A program made the translations under genes and the position numbers. A stretch of DNA of 33,691 nucleotides from contig CAIVVT010000283.1 in the NCBI GenBank assembly GCA_903909435.1, forward strand, positions 1 through 33,691, read 5' to 3'. This DNA is from an uncultured Acidobacteriia bacterium (GTDB lineage: Bacteria > Acidobacteriota > Terriglobia > Bryobacterales > Bryobacteraceae). The notes beneath the pieces are model-generated. The model was not told the DNA's origin and made no database searches. It saw only the letters and a list, made by a program, of their open reading frames with translations. Shown here piece by piece: positions 1 through 7,567 of this stretch; position 1 is the first letter of the stretch; the number at the start of each line of letters is the position of its first letter.

Positions 1-74
1 CCCGCCCTCATCCGCGCTACAGCCTCCGTCTTGAACTCCGGGCTGTACGTCTGTCGCTGCTTGCTCTCCGCCAT
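1..74 (-). CDS. IS3-family transposase OrfA, N-terminal fragment (3' end off window)
   Basis: An ATG at 74 opens a frame that runs off the left edge and encodes about 24 residues starting MAESKQRQTYSPEFKTEAVA. The Y-S-P-E-F-K-x-E-A-V pattern is the start of the OrfA helix-turn-helix (HTH_Tnp_1) of IS3/IS911-type elements, the DNA-binding half of the transposase, normally joined to the OrfB integrase by frameshifting. A strong ribosome site, GGAGGA, lies about seven bases upstream. The frame is too short for an ORF list. Whether the element is intact cannot be judged from this window. Confidence 0.72.
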   Translation of the reverse strand, partial: MAESKQRQTYSPEFKTEAVARMRA

Positions 75-135
75 CACTGAGTCCTCCATTCGCCGAGAAC
101 TGTCCCCTTTTATGCTGTCTCAATTTAGGGGTTCA
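1..135 (-). mobile_element. End of an IS3-family insertion sequence (cut by window edge)
   Basis: The 5' end of a transposase OrfA gene reads leftward off the window. In front of it lies a candidate terminal sequence which, read on the minus strand from about 135, starts TGAACCCCTAAATTGAG; the opening TGA is usual for IS3-family tips. CCCCT and AGGGG blocks inside this tip are complementary to each other. The exact boundary is inferred from the TGA tip only, because the other end of the element is outside the window and the target duplication cannot be seen. Confidence 0.6.
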
Positions 136-316
136 CTCCAATCGGTCGCCTGAACAGTCCTCGTATCACGTAAGCGAATCCCCGATTGCGCGAGGTTAAG
201 CTGCTGGAGGATTGAGCGCTGGCCGGAGGTCAGTCGCAAAATACTCCCAAATACGAGACCAGCGCCGGATCAAACGCGGCGCCGGCGCGGTTGGGGAGAT
301 TGAGGGTACTGTCCGA

Positions 317-1222
317 TTACTCGGGGCGAACCGTCAGGAAGGTCTGCGAAATCATGTCCTGCATGGAGTACCGTTCCTGGCTCACAACGGCCCACAGCGC
401 GCCTATTATGCCGCCGATCGTCAGCCAGCCAGCAAATACTCTGACCATGCGTTGAGCTCTGGTGGGACGATGCCCGTCCATGCTGATCACGTCCAGTTGA
501 AAACACTGCAACCCAATCGTGGGGTGCTCAAACACCGCCCATAGCGCCTTGTAAGCGATGCTGAGCAGTACAGGCACGATCGCCGGCAGATACCATGGCA
601 TGCCGAGCAACTCGCCGGTGCTCAGCCGGTCGCCGGAGGCGCGAAATGCAACGAAGACCGCGAGCGCGAACATGAGACTGAAGACCCCGACAACCAGTGC
701 ATCGATCAATAGCGAATAGAACCGTACCATCAGCGGAGCGGCGGGAATCCCTTGCATGGGCTTCAGTTCATTGGCGAAGGGCCGGTGTGTCGGAGGGCCG
801 AAATTGAGATCGGCCTGCGACGCAGAGGTCCGGGGGCGCCGCGGCGCGGGCTTATCCTTGGCATACAGTGGGTCGCTGGCGTGGTCGTCCGGTGACAGTG
901 ACTGGTTGGTCTGCTGCCCAGATTGTTGGGCGGGACTCGAGATGGTCATCCGCATCCGGACAACCTTGCCCTGGGGCGCGTGCGAGAAGAGATCGGGTTG
1001 CATGGGCGTCACCAGCCGGTTCGAAGTCGGATTCGTCATGACTCCGAAGGTGTGAGGAAGGGGCTCTGATTGAGCGGAGGCGCTCTCTCCAGCCTGTTCG
1101 AAGTCCAGTTGCGGGACGGCTGACGACTGGTTGTATCGCGCCACTGGCGCAAGTCGGATCTGGCACCGCTGGCAGCGCGCAGCTTCCGGGGCATTTGCCG
1201 CACCGCACGAGTTACACTGCAT
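317..1222 (-). CDS. Zinc-ribbon and RDD-domain membrane protein
   Basis: A 301-residue protein. Residues 3-20 hold two CxxC pairs (CNSC and CQRC), a short zinc ribbon. Residues about 25-150 are polar, rich in Pro, Gln and Ser, and look disordered. From about residue 158 there is an RDD-type domain: an Arg (MVRFYSLLIDALVV) leads into a first membrane helix, a second hydrophobic segment lies near 205-225, and the end has the usual pattern of a further hydrophobic stretch followed by SMQDMISQTFLTV. RDD proteins are poorly characterised; some act in ion transport. The start is supported by GGGAGG eight bases upstream. It is divergent from lptD. The function is not known; the ribbon might sense metal or bind a partner, but nothing here shows that. 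Confidence 0.8.
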   Translation of the reverse strand: MQCNSCGAANAPEAARCQRCQIRLAPVARYNQSSAVPQLDFEQAGESASAQSEPLPHTFGVMTNPTSNRLVTPMQPDLFSHAPQGKVVRMRMTISSPAQQSGQQTNQSLSPDDHASDPLYAKDKPAPRRPRTSASQADLNFGPPTHRPFANELKPMQGIPAAPLMVRFYSLLIDALVVGVFSLMFALAVFVAFRASGDRLSTGELLGMPWYLPAIVPVLLSIAYKALWAVFEHPTIGLQCFQLDVISMDGHRPTRAQRMVRVFAGWLTIGGIIGALWAVVSQERYSMQDMISQTFLTVRPE

Positions 1223-1249
1223 GAGTCTGCCTCCCTGAATCCATCGCTG

Positions 1250-1279
1250 TTGCCGCTCTCTCTTGGATCATGCTAGGTT
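1250..1279 (+). promoter_or_regulatory. Candidate promoter for lptD (TTGCCG-N18-TAGGTT)
   Basis: A -35-like TTGCCG (1250-1255) and a -10-like TAGGTT (1274-1279) are separated by 18 bases. Transcription would begin near 1286, which is also the TTG that opens the long lptD frame. If the ATG at 1394 is the true start, the leader is about 108 bases. The same spacing and a similar hexamer recur at other genes in the window. This is inferred from sequence only. Confidence 0.35.
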
Positions 1280-1393
1280 TGTGGTTTGAGCGATTTCCTG
1301 CCGCCGAAACGCGTCTGTCGTCTCCCTCTTCGTAACATATTTCATAGAAAATGTCATGGTTTTTGTCGAGCTTTTTCTGCAACTTGCGGACTA

Positions 1394-3790
1394 ATGCGCA
1401 ACCCGTACTACAAGTTGTGGTGTATATGTTTGGGGGCTGCATGGCTTGTGGCTCCATTGCGCGCCCAGGTGTACCAGGGTGGAATGTACATCCCGATGCC
1501 GCTGGAGGAAGAGCGGACTCCAACGCGTGTCGTAAAGCCCCATGCGAAGCGGGAGAATGCTCCGCCGTTAGGTGAGACGCTTTATAGATCCGACGAGAGC
1601 CAGGAGCGGATCGGTGATCTCATCATCCTGCGGGGCAACGCGGAAGTTGAAACCACGAATACGATTCTAAAGGCCGATCAAATCCGCTATGACCAGGATT
1701 CCGGGCTCGCCGAAGCCCGCGGCAACGTCCATTACATCGACTTCGAGCGCGGCGATGAGGTGTTCGCCGACCGTGCGGACTACGACATGAACAACGATTC
1801 CGGGACGTTCTACACGGTGTCAGGTTCCACGCCCGGACACGTGAATCCGCGCCCGGGATTCCTCACCACCAGCGAACCCGTGCGCTTCAAAGGTGAATGG
1901 GCTGAGCGCATCAAGGATCGGTATGTGCTCTATCAGGGCACGCTCACTAACTGCCCTCCGGGCACGTCATGGTGGACGCTGACATCGCCCCGCATGGTGA
2001 TCATCCCCGACGACCATGCGCTCGCGTACAAGGCGATCATGCGCTTGCGCGGAGTGCCGCTGTTCTATGCGCCGGCGTTTTACAAGTCGCTCGAGAAAGA
2101 GGCGCGCCGCAGCGGGTTCCTCACGCCCAACATCGGCAACAGCAGCACGCGCGGCCAGATGATTGGAGCTGGCTATTTCTGGGCCATCAATCGCAGCTAC
2201 CAGATCACCTACCGCCCTCAGTACTACACCATCCGAGGCTTCGCCCACACCGTGGATCTGAGCGGCAAGCCGACCGCGGATTCAAGCTTCGACGCCTATC
2301 TGTACGCGGTGAACGATCGCGGGCTGCCACAGAACAATGGCACGCTGCTGAAACAGGGCGGCTACCTGGCCAGCTTCCGGGGGCAGGCCGACGCATTGCC
2401 CTTTGGTTGGTATGCCCGCGGCGTCGTCAATCTCTTAAGCGATTTCACCTTCCGTAACGCGTTTACCGAGAGCTTCAATGAGGCGGTGTTCTCCGAAGTC
2501 AACAGCGTGCTCTACGCCGCGAAGGACTGGAAGAGCTACGACGTTTCGGTCTCCTACGAGCAGCAGGAGAACTTCCGCAGCGCCGCCACGGGTGACAAGA
2601 TCAACATCCGGCACCTGCCGGAGGCGGCCATACACGAGCGCAATACTCAGCTTCTGGAAGGCCCGATACCAATATGGTTCTCCTTTGGTGCAAGCGCGGG
2701 TCTGGTCCGTCGCGATCAGCCGTTGTTTCAGACCAAACAGGAAGTGGAGCGGCTCGACTTGGAGCCCCGGGTTCAGACGGCCTTTGATTGGAAGAACGTC
2801 CACATCCTGCCCTCGTTCTCTTTCCGCGAGACCTCCTACGGGGAGAGCCTGCAGGGCCGGGACGTCGTGGCGAGGAGCTACTTGCGGTCGAGCCGGGAAT
2901 TCGATCTCGACGTCATCTTGCCGACGCTGTACCGGATCTATCAGGCTCCCAAGTGGATGGGATCGAAATTCAAGCACTCCATTGAGCCGCGTTTGCAGTT
3001 CCGCAATATCAGTGGCGTGAACGATTTCAACCGGGTCATCCTGTTCGACGAGGGTGACCTGGTCGCAAACACCACTCAACTGAGCGCGGCCATCGTGAAC
3101 CGCATTTGGACCAAGAATGCAGGTGGTGAAGTGCGCGACTGGCTGAATTGGGAGATCGGCCAGGAGAAGTACTTCGACCCCAGCTTCGGCGGCGCTGTCA
3201 TTGCCGGCACACGCAACATTGTCGTCAGCACCTCCGACTTCAGCGCATACAGCTTTCTTGAGCGACCACGCGGCTGGTCTCCCATCACCTCGACTTTGCG
3301 CGTCCAGCCCCTGTCGCGCCTTGGGTTTGAATGGAGGGCGGATTACGATCCCACCCGCAGGCTGATCGTGGACAGCAGCTTTACTGCCGACGTGCGATGG
3401 GATAACATTTTCGCCTCTATCGGTCATCTAGAAGTAGGCTGTATGCCGCTGCGTCCACTTTCCACCTACCCTAGCAACCCTTGTATTGGACAGCCTTCGC
3501 CGGAGAGCGTGTTGACGGCGCCCTCGAATCAGTTTCGTGGGTTGCTGGGATTCGGGAAGGAGAACAAGCGTGGCTGGAATGCCGCGTTCCTGGCGATCTA
3601 CGATTACCGGACGCAGACCCTGCAGTACGGCAATGCGCAGATCACGTACAACGCGGACTGCTGTGCGTTCAATATGCAGGTCCGCAGGCTGGCCTTCGGC
3701 ACACGCAACGAAAACCAGTACCGGTTCTCGTTCGTCATCGCCAACATAGGCAGCGTCGGCACCCTGCGCAAACAAGATCGCTTGTTCTGA
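1394..3790 (+). CDS. lptD: LPS-assembly outer-membrane protein LptD
   Basis: The protein has 798 residues from this start and inserts LPS into the outer leaflet of the outer membrane. A signal peptide (about 1-25, ending LRAQ) precedes an OstA/LptA-like beta-jellyroll with the typical phrases LRGNAEVE, ADQIRYD and ARGNVHY, then the LptD barrel (RGVPLFYAPAFY, RRSGFLTPNIG). Cysteines: C187 in the N-terminal domain, a C756-C757 pair in the sequence ADCCAF near the end, as in E. coli LptD, and an extra pair C683/C697. The frame is open from a TTG at 1286, but that start would put a long basic extension before the signal peptide, so 1394 is preferred; it lacks a clear ribosome site. No other Lpt gene is nearby. 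Confidence 0.87.
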   Translation: MRNPYYKLWCICLGAAWLVAPLRAQVYQGGMYIPMPLEEERTPTRVVKPHAKRENAPPLGETLYRSDESQERIGDLIILRGNAEVETTNTILKADQIRYDQDSGLAEARGNVHYIDFERGDEVFADRADYDMNNDSGTFYTVSGSTPGHVNPRPGFLTTSEPVRFKGEWAERIKDRYVLYQGTLTNCPPGTSWWTLTSPRMVIIPDDHALAYKAIMRLRGVPLFYAPAFYKSLEKEARRSGFLTPNIGNSSTRGQMIGAGYFWAINRSYQITYRPQYYTIRGFAHTVDLSGKPTADSSFDAYLYAVNDRGLPQNNGTLLKQGGYLASFRGQADALPFGWYARGVVNLLSDFTFRNAFTESFNEAVFSEVNSVLYAAKDWKSYDVSVSYEQQENFRSAATGDKINIRHLPEAAIHERNTQLLEGPIPIWFSFGASAGLVRRDQPLFQTKQEVERLDLEPRVQTAFDWKNVHILPSFSFRETSYGESLQGRDVVARSYLRSSREFDLDVILPTLYRIYQAPKWMGSKFKHSIEPRLQFRNISGVNDFNRVILFDEGDLVANTTQLSAAIVNRIWTKNAGGEVRDWLNWEIGQEKYFDPSFGGAVIAGTRNIVVSTSDFSAYSFLERPRGWSPITSTLRVQPLSRLGFEWRADYDPTRRLIVDSSFTADVRWDNIFASIGHLEVGCMPLRPLSTYPSNPCIGQPSPESVLTAPSNQFRGLLGFGKENKRGWNAAFLAIYDYRTQTLQYGNAQITYNADCCAFNMQVRRLAFGTRNENQYRFSFVIANIGSVGTLRKQDRLF

Positions 3791-3798
3791 CCTCTACG

Positions 3799-3882
3799 GT
3801 GGGGCGGACCTCCAGGTCCGCGCGGGGCCTCCAGGGCCCGCTCCGGTTTGTTGCGCTGTGCGTCGCTGCATCGCCGCCCCAC
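3799..3882. repeat. Paired-hairpin repeat element, copy 1 (REPIN-like)
   Basis: The outer ends GTGGGGCGG (3799-3807) and CCGCCCCAC (3874-3882) are inverted repeats. Inside the left end are two adjacent hairpins: GCGGACCT-CC-AGGTCCGC (3804-3821), a perfect 8-bp stem, and GCGGGGCCT-CC-AGGGCCCGC (3822-3841), a 9-bp stem with one mismatch. A weaker palindrome occupies the right arm (3862-3879). A related block with different stem sequence lies at 32552-32594. The arrangement resembles REP doublets. It lies directly behind lptD and may also weaken read-through; there is no T-run. Confidence 0.7.
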
Positions 3883-3892
3883 GCGAGCACGC

Positions 3893-3922
3893 TTGCCGTG
3901 CGGGTCGAGCCTCCGGTATGCT
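3893..3922 (+). promoter_or_regulatory. Candidate promoter for the GH127 gene (TTGCCG-N18-TATGCT)
   Basis: TTGCCG (3893-3898) and TATGCT (3917-3922) are 18 bases apart. Transcription would start around 3929, only a few bases before the ATG at 3932, which has no Shine-Dalgarno sequence. The -35 hexamer is identical to the one proposed for lptD. Sequence inspection only. Confidence 0.35.
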
Positions 3923-3931
3923 TCCCGTGCG

Positions 3932-6307
3932 ATGAACATTCGAAGACGCGAGTTCGTGGCCGGGATTGCGTTGGGTGCGGCGGCCTGCTCCGGGAACCGG
4001 AACGCGGTGCCGGGGGCTGATGCCAATGGGCTGGACGCGGGACGCATGGCCTGGCCTCCGGGCGACGGCTATGCCTCTCTCGACGCATTGTTGCCGCGTG
4101 CGACGCGTTGGGTGCAGGTCGATCTGGGCGTCTCTCGCAAAATCGATGCAGTCAAGCTCTACCCGAAGTTCGGCATGCCGGGCGACCACTTCAAAAGCGA
4201 GGGCTTTCCGCTTCGCTTCCAGATCGAGGTCTCCGACGACGCCAGCTTCCAGACGGCTACGACGATTGTGGATCAGACGCAGGCGGACTACCCCGATCCG
4301 GTCGATCATATCCAGGAGTTCCGCCGCTCGGCCCGCGGCCGCTACGTGCGCTTCACGGCCACCAGCCTGCGTGCCCGTAAGTGGAACGCGCACTACTTTG
4401 CCCTGGCAAAGCTCGAAGTGCTTTCCGCAGGGAAAGACGTCGCGCAAGGCTGCCCCATTACCGACTCTGAGAAGGGCTTGCTGGGCGTCACAGCTCTCAC
4501 GCGGGCGCCCCGGCCGCAGGGGGAGACCGACACCACCGACAACCCGGGCAACGTCATCCCGGCGAGCGCGTGGAAGCCGGTGCCGTACAAGATCCATGCT
4601 CCGCTGGAGGGCGTCTCGCTGGACGGCGGTCCCATGGCGAGCGCCTTCCACAACAACATCGCATACTTGCTCGGCTCGTTCAGCGTGGATGAACTGCTCA
4701 AGGAGTTTCGCGACCGCGCGGGCAAGCCGAGCCCGCCCGGCCTGCGCAAGCCCGACCAGTTCTGGCAGACCGATCTAGCCGGGTCGAACGCGGGCCGCTT
4801 TCTGATGGGCGCGGGCAATTCGGTGCGTTGGACCGAGCATCCCGAGTTGCGCAAGCGACTGGACCAGGTGGTCGATGGCATCGCGGAATGCCGCCAGCCC
4901 AACGGCTACATCATGGCCTACCCGGAAGACACGATCTTCTATTCGGAGCGCGCCGCCTACACCCGTGCCTGGCTCACGCACGGTCTGATCGAAGCCGGCT
5001 ACGGCGGACGCCCAGACGCCTTCAAGCTCCTGCGTGGCTACTACGATTGGTTCGACCAGTGTAAGTACCTGCCCGAGTTGCTGCGCGGCGCGGTCCAGGG
5101 TGTGCAGGGCATGATCGCCAACACCCGCATGGCGCACACGCCGATGGGCAAGCCCGAAGACATCCATGTGATCCAGCGCTACTTCCAGGAGAACTACTGG
5201 CTAGACCAACTTGCCAAGCGTGAGGAGCGCGCGATCTGGCAGTACCCCTACGACCGTCCGCACTGCTACCTGATCACCGATCTGGAGGCGTATCTCGACA
5301 TCTACACCGCCACCGGTGACCAGCGCTACCTGGATGCGATCCTGGGCGGTTGGGATCTATATCACGACAAGTGGGAACACGTCGGTGGGACCATCTCCAT
5401 CACCGAGTTCGGCGTCTATCCGCCCGGCTCGTACAAGCTGCATGCCGAGACCGGCGAGTTGTGCGGCAGCGTCTTCTTTGCGCTGCTCAGCCAGCGCTTC
5501 CACTTCCTCTACCCCGAGGAAGAGAAGTACGTGAACGAAATCGAGAAGGCGATCTACAACTCGGCCCTAGCCAATCAGGTTGGCACCGAGGGCATCATGT
5601 ACCACGCCAATCTAGTGGGGAAGAAAGACTTCAAAACCGGCATCCACATCAACACCTGCTGCGAAGGGCAGGGCACGCGCTTCCTCGGCGCCATGCCGGA
5701 GTTCGCCTACTCCATCGCGCCCGACGGGCTGTACGTGAACCTGTTCGAGTCCTCCACCATCGACTGGACTCACGCAGGGCAGCCGCTGAAACTCCAGCTG
5801 AAGAGCGAGTTCCCCTTCAAGCCGGAGGTGGAACTGCGCCTCACCGCCGCGGCTCCTACCCGCATGAAGCTCCGTGTGCGGGTGCCCCACTGGGCCGCCA
5901 CGGAGATGGCGGTCATGGTGAATGGCGCAGCCGCGGGCACCGGCAAGCCCGGTAGTTTCGTCACCCTCGACCGGACCTGGAAGGACGGCGACAAGGTTGG
6001 GTTCACGCTCCCGATGGCTTTTCGCCTGACTCAATACACGGGCATCGAACGGGTGTCCGGCCGCGAGCAATTCGCCATCGAGTACGGTCCGATCCTGCTG
6101 GCTCTGGTCGGCAAGGAAGCCGGCGTAATCGACGAAAAGGGCAACACTTCGCTCCCGGCCAGCCCCGCCGATATCGTCAAGCGCCTGCAACCCAAACCGG
6201 GCGCTCCGCTGCATTTCAGCATCGAAGGCGCGCCGCGCCACGAATATATACCGTACTGGCAACTGGCCGATCAGTTGTTCACCTGCTACCCGGTCTTGAC
6301 CGCGTGA
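3932..6307 (+). CDS. GH127-family glycosidase (beta-L-arabinofuranosidase-like), Tat lipoprotein with N-terminal discoidin-like domain
   Basis: The predicted length is 791 residues. The N-terminus combines a twin-arginine stretch (IRRREFVAG) with a lipobox (GAAAC), so export in folded form and lipid anchoring are likely. Residues about 30-160 resemble an F5/8-type C (discoidin) fold (VQVDLGVSRKIDAVKLYP, GRYVRFTATSLRARKWNAHYFALAKLEV), probably carbohydrate-binding. The rest is the (alpha/alpha)6 barrel of GH127/DUF1680. The zinc-thiolate site of this family is visible as E509 and C511 (ETGELCGS) and the pair C576-C577 (INTCCEGQG); by analogy with bifidobacterial HypBA1, C576 would be the nucleophile. 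The longer frame back to 3848 runs into the upstream repeat and is rejected. The precise sugar specificity cannot be read from sequence; GH127 and GH146 also contain other activities. Confidence 0.83.
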   Translation: MNIRRREFVAGIALGAAACSGNRNAVPGADANGLDAGRMAWPPGDGYASLDALLPRATRWVQVDLGVSRKIDAVKLYPKFGMPGDHFKSEGFPLRFQIEVSDDASFQTATTIVDQTQADYPDPVDHIQEFRRSARGRYVRFTATSLRARKWNAHYFALAKLEVLSAGKDVAQGCPITDSEKGLLGVTALTRAPRPQGETDTTDNPGNVIPASAWKPVPYKIHAPLEGVSLDGGPMASAFHNNIAYLLGSFSVDELLKEFRDRAGKPSPPGLRKPDQFWQTDLAGSNAGRFLMGAGNSVRWTEHPELRKRLDQVVDGIAECRQPNGYIMAYPEDTIFYSERAAYTRAWLTHGLIEAGYGGRPDAFKLLRGYYDWFDQCKYLPELLRGAVQGVQGMIANTRMAHTPMGKPEDIHVIQRYFQENYWLDQLAKREERAIWQYPYDRPHCYLITDLEAYLDIYTATGDQRYLDAILGGWDLYHDKWEHVGGTISITEFGVYPPGSYKLHAETGELCGSVFFALLSQRFHFLYPEEEKYVNEIEKAIYNSALANQVGTEGIMYHANLVGKKDFKTGIHINTCCEGQGTRFLGAMPEFAYSIAPDGLYVNLFESSTIDWTHAGQPLKLQLKSEFPFKPEVELRLTAAAPTRMKLRVRVPHWAATEMAVMVNGAAAGTGKPGSFVTLDRTWKDGDKVGFTLPMAFRLTQYTGIERVSGREQFAIEYGPILLALVGKEAGVIDEKGNTSLPASPADIVKRLQPKPGAPLHFSIEGAPRHEYIPYWQLADQLFTCYPVLTA

Positions 6308-6434
6308 GACCCTGGTCAGCAACCGCCATGCGCCTGCGCGCTGGACTCCGTTCCACGCTCGTGGATTCTCGTACACCATTCATAAGTGGTGGTAGTTTTC
6401 CGTTTACTTTGAATAGTTTGTGGAGTTATAGCAC

Positions 6435-6464
6435 TTGCTCCGCGTGTGAGCCGTGCGCTAGGCT
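6435..6464 (+). promoter_or_regulatory. Candidate leaderless promoter of aroF (TTGCTC-N18-TAGGCT)
   Basis: TTGCTC (6435-6440) and TAGGCT (6459-6464) are 18 bases apart. The A of the ATG at 6471 is the seventh base after the hexamer, the usual position for +1. Only a weak AAAGG precedes the start codon. A second, poorer pair (TTTACT 6403-6408, TATAGC 6427-6432) lies upstream. Confidence 0.4.
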
Positions 6465-6470
6465 AAAGGC

Positions 6471-7511
6471 ATGATTATTTCAATGAAGCGCCACGCCTCG
6501 AGGGATGAAATCAATGAGGTGATTCAGCGCATAGAGGAGTTTGGGTACAAGATCCACGCGATTGAGGGTGAGGAGCGCGTGGTGATCGGCGCGATCGGTG
6601 TAGGCGACACCAGCGCCTGCCTGGAGTCGCTGGAAGCCATGGCGCAGGTGGAGAAGGCGGTTCGCATATCGGCTCCGTACAAGTTCGTGAGCCGCGAATT
6701 CAAGCCGGAAGACACCGTGATCCGCCTAGGCCAGGGTGTCGAAGTCGGCGGCGACGAGTTCATCGTCATGGCCGGTCCGTGTTCGGTCGAGAGCGAAAAG
6801 CAGATCCTCGAATCCGCGGAACTGGCGGCCAAAGGCGGGGCCAAGGTCCTGCGAGGCGGCGCATTCAAGCCGCGGACTTCTCCCTACGACTTCCAGGGCA
6901 TGGAAGAAGAGGGGCTCAAGTTGCTGGCCAAGGCTCGCGAGCAGACCGGACTGGCGATTGTCACCGAAGTAATGAGCGATACGGACGTCGCGCTGATCGC
7001 CGGATACGCTGATGTGCTGCAGGTTGGCGCGCGGAATATGCAGAACTTTGCACTGCTAAAGTCTTTGGGCCATTGCGGTAAGCCGATATTGCTCAAGCGC
7101 GGTCTCAGCTCCACCATCAAAGAACTTCTCATGTCGGCGGAATACATCGTCGCTCACGGCAACCCCGACGTGATGCTCTGCGAGCGTGGTATCCGCACCT
7201 TCGAGACCGCGACACGCAACACCTGCGACATCAGCGCTGTACCTGTGCTGCACGAGTTGACGCACCTGCCGGTGATCCTGGACCCGAGCCACGCTACGGG
7301 CAAGCGCAGCCTGGTGCCGGCCCTGTCCCGCGCGGGCGTCGCCATCGGCGCGGAGGGCCTGATCGTCGAGATCCACCCGAACCCGTCGAAGGCCATCAGC
7401 GACGGCGCGCAGTCGCTCGACCCGGCGCTGTGGTACAGCATGATGAAGGATCTGCAGCCGTACATTGCGCTGTGGAAAGAGGCGCGGACGGCCCACGCCG
7501 CAAGCGCATAG
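6471..7511 (+). CDS. aroF: 3-deoxy-7-phosphoheptulonate synthase (DAHP synthase, type I-beta)
   Basis: This enzyme condenses phosphoenolpyruvate with erythrose 4-phosphate in the first step of aromatic amino-acid synthesis. Residues 1-75 are the ferredoxin-like regulatory domain found in Thermotoga-type enzymes, the site of feedback inhibition by Tyr or Phe in that subfamily. The barrel follows with [55 protein letters not shown] and [10 protein letters not shown]. By alignment with the Thermotoga enzyme the metal ligands are C104, H274, E300 and D311, all present. The length of 346 is normal for this class, and the first ATG matches the family's N-terminus. It sits alone, without other shikimate genes. 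Confidence 0.94.
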   Translation: MIISMKRHASRDEINEVIQRIEEFGYKIHAIEGEERVVIGAIGVGDTSACLESLEAMAQVEKAVRISAPYKFVSREFKPEDTVIRLGQGVEVGGDEFIVMAGPCSVESEKQILESAELAAKGGAKVLRGGAFKPRTSPYDFQGMEEEGLKLLAKAREQTGLAIVTEVMSDTDVALIAGYADVLQVGARNMQNFALLKSLGHCGKPILLKRGLSSTIKELLMSAEYIVAHGNPDVMLCERGIRTFETATRNTCDISAVPVLHELTHLPVILDPSHATGKRSLVPALSRAGVAIGAEGLIVEIHPNPSKAISDGAQSLDPALWYSMMKDLQPYIALWKEARTAHAASA

Positions 7512-7567
7512 TCCATCGAAGCAGCCAGGTTCGAGTTGCTTCCCACGGATTCCAGTAACCTGCAAGA

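Noticed and set aside
263..292. GCGCCGG/CCGGCGC inverted repeat behind the RDD gene as a terminator
   Set aside because: The stem can be drawn, but the area is GC-rich with several overlapping palindromes and no T-run on the minus strand; not distinguishable from chance.
3481..4020. A 179-codon plus-strand frame spanning the lptD end and the repeat
   Set aside because: It is out of frame with lptD and passes through the hairpin repeat; no recognisable protein.
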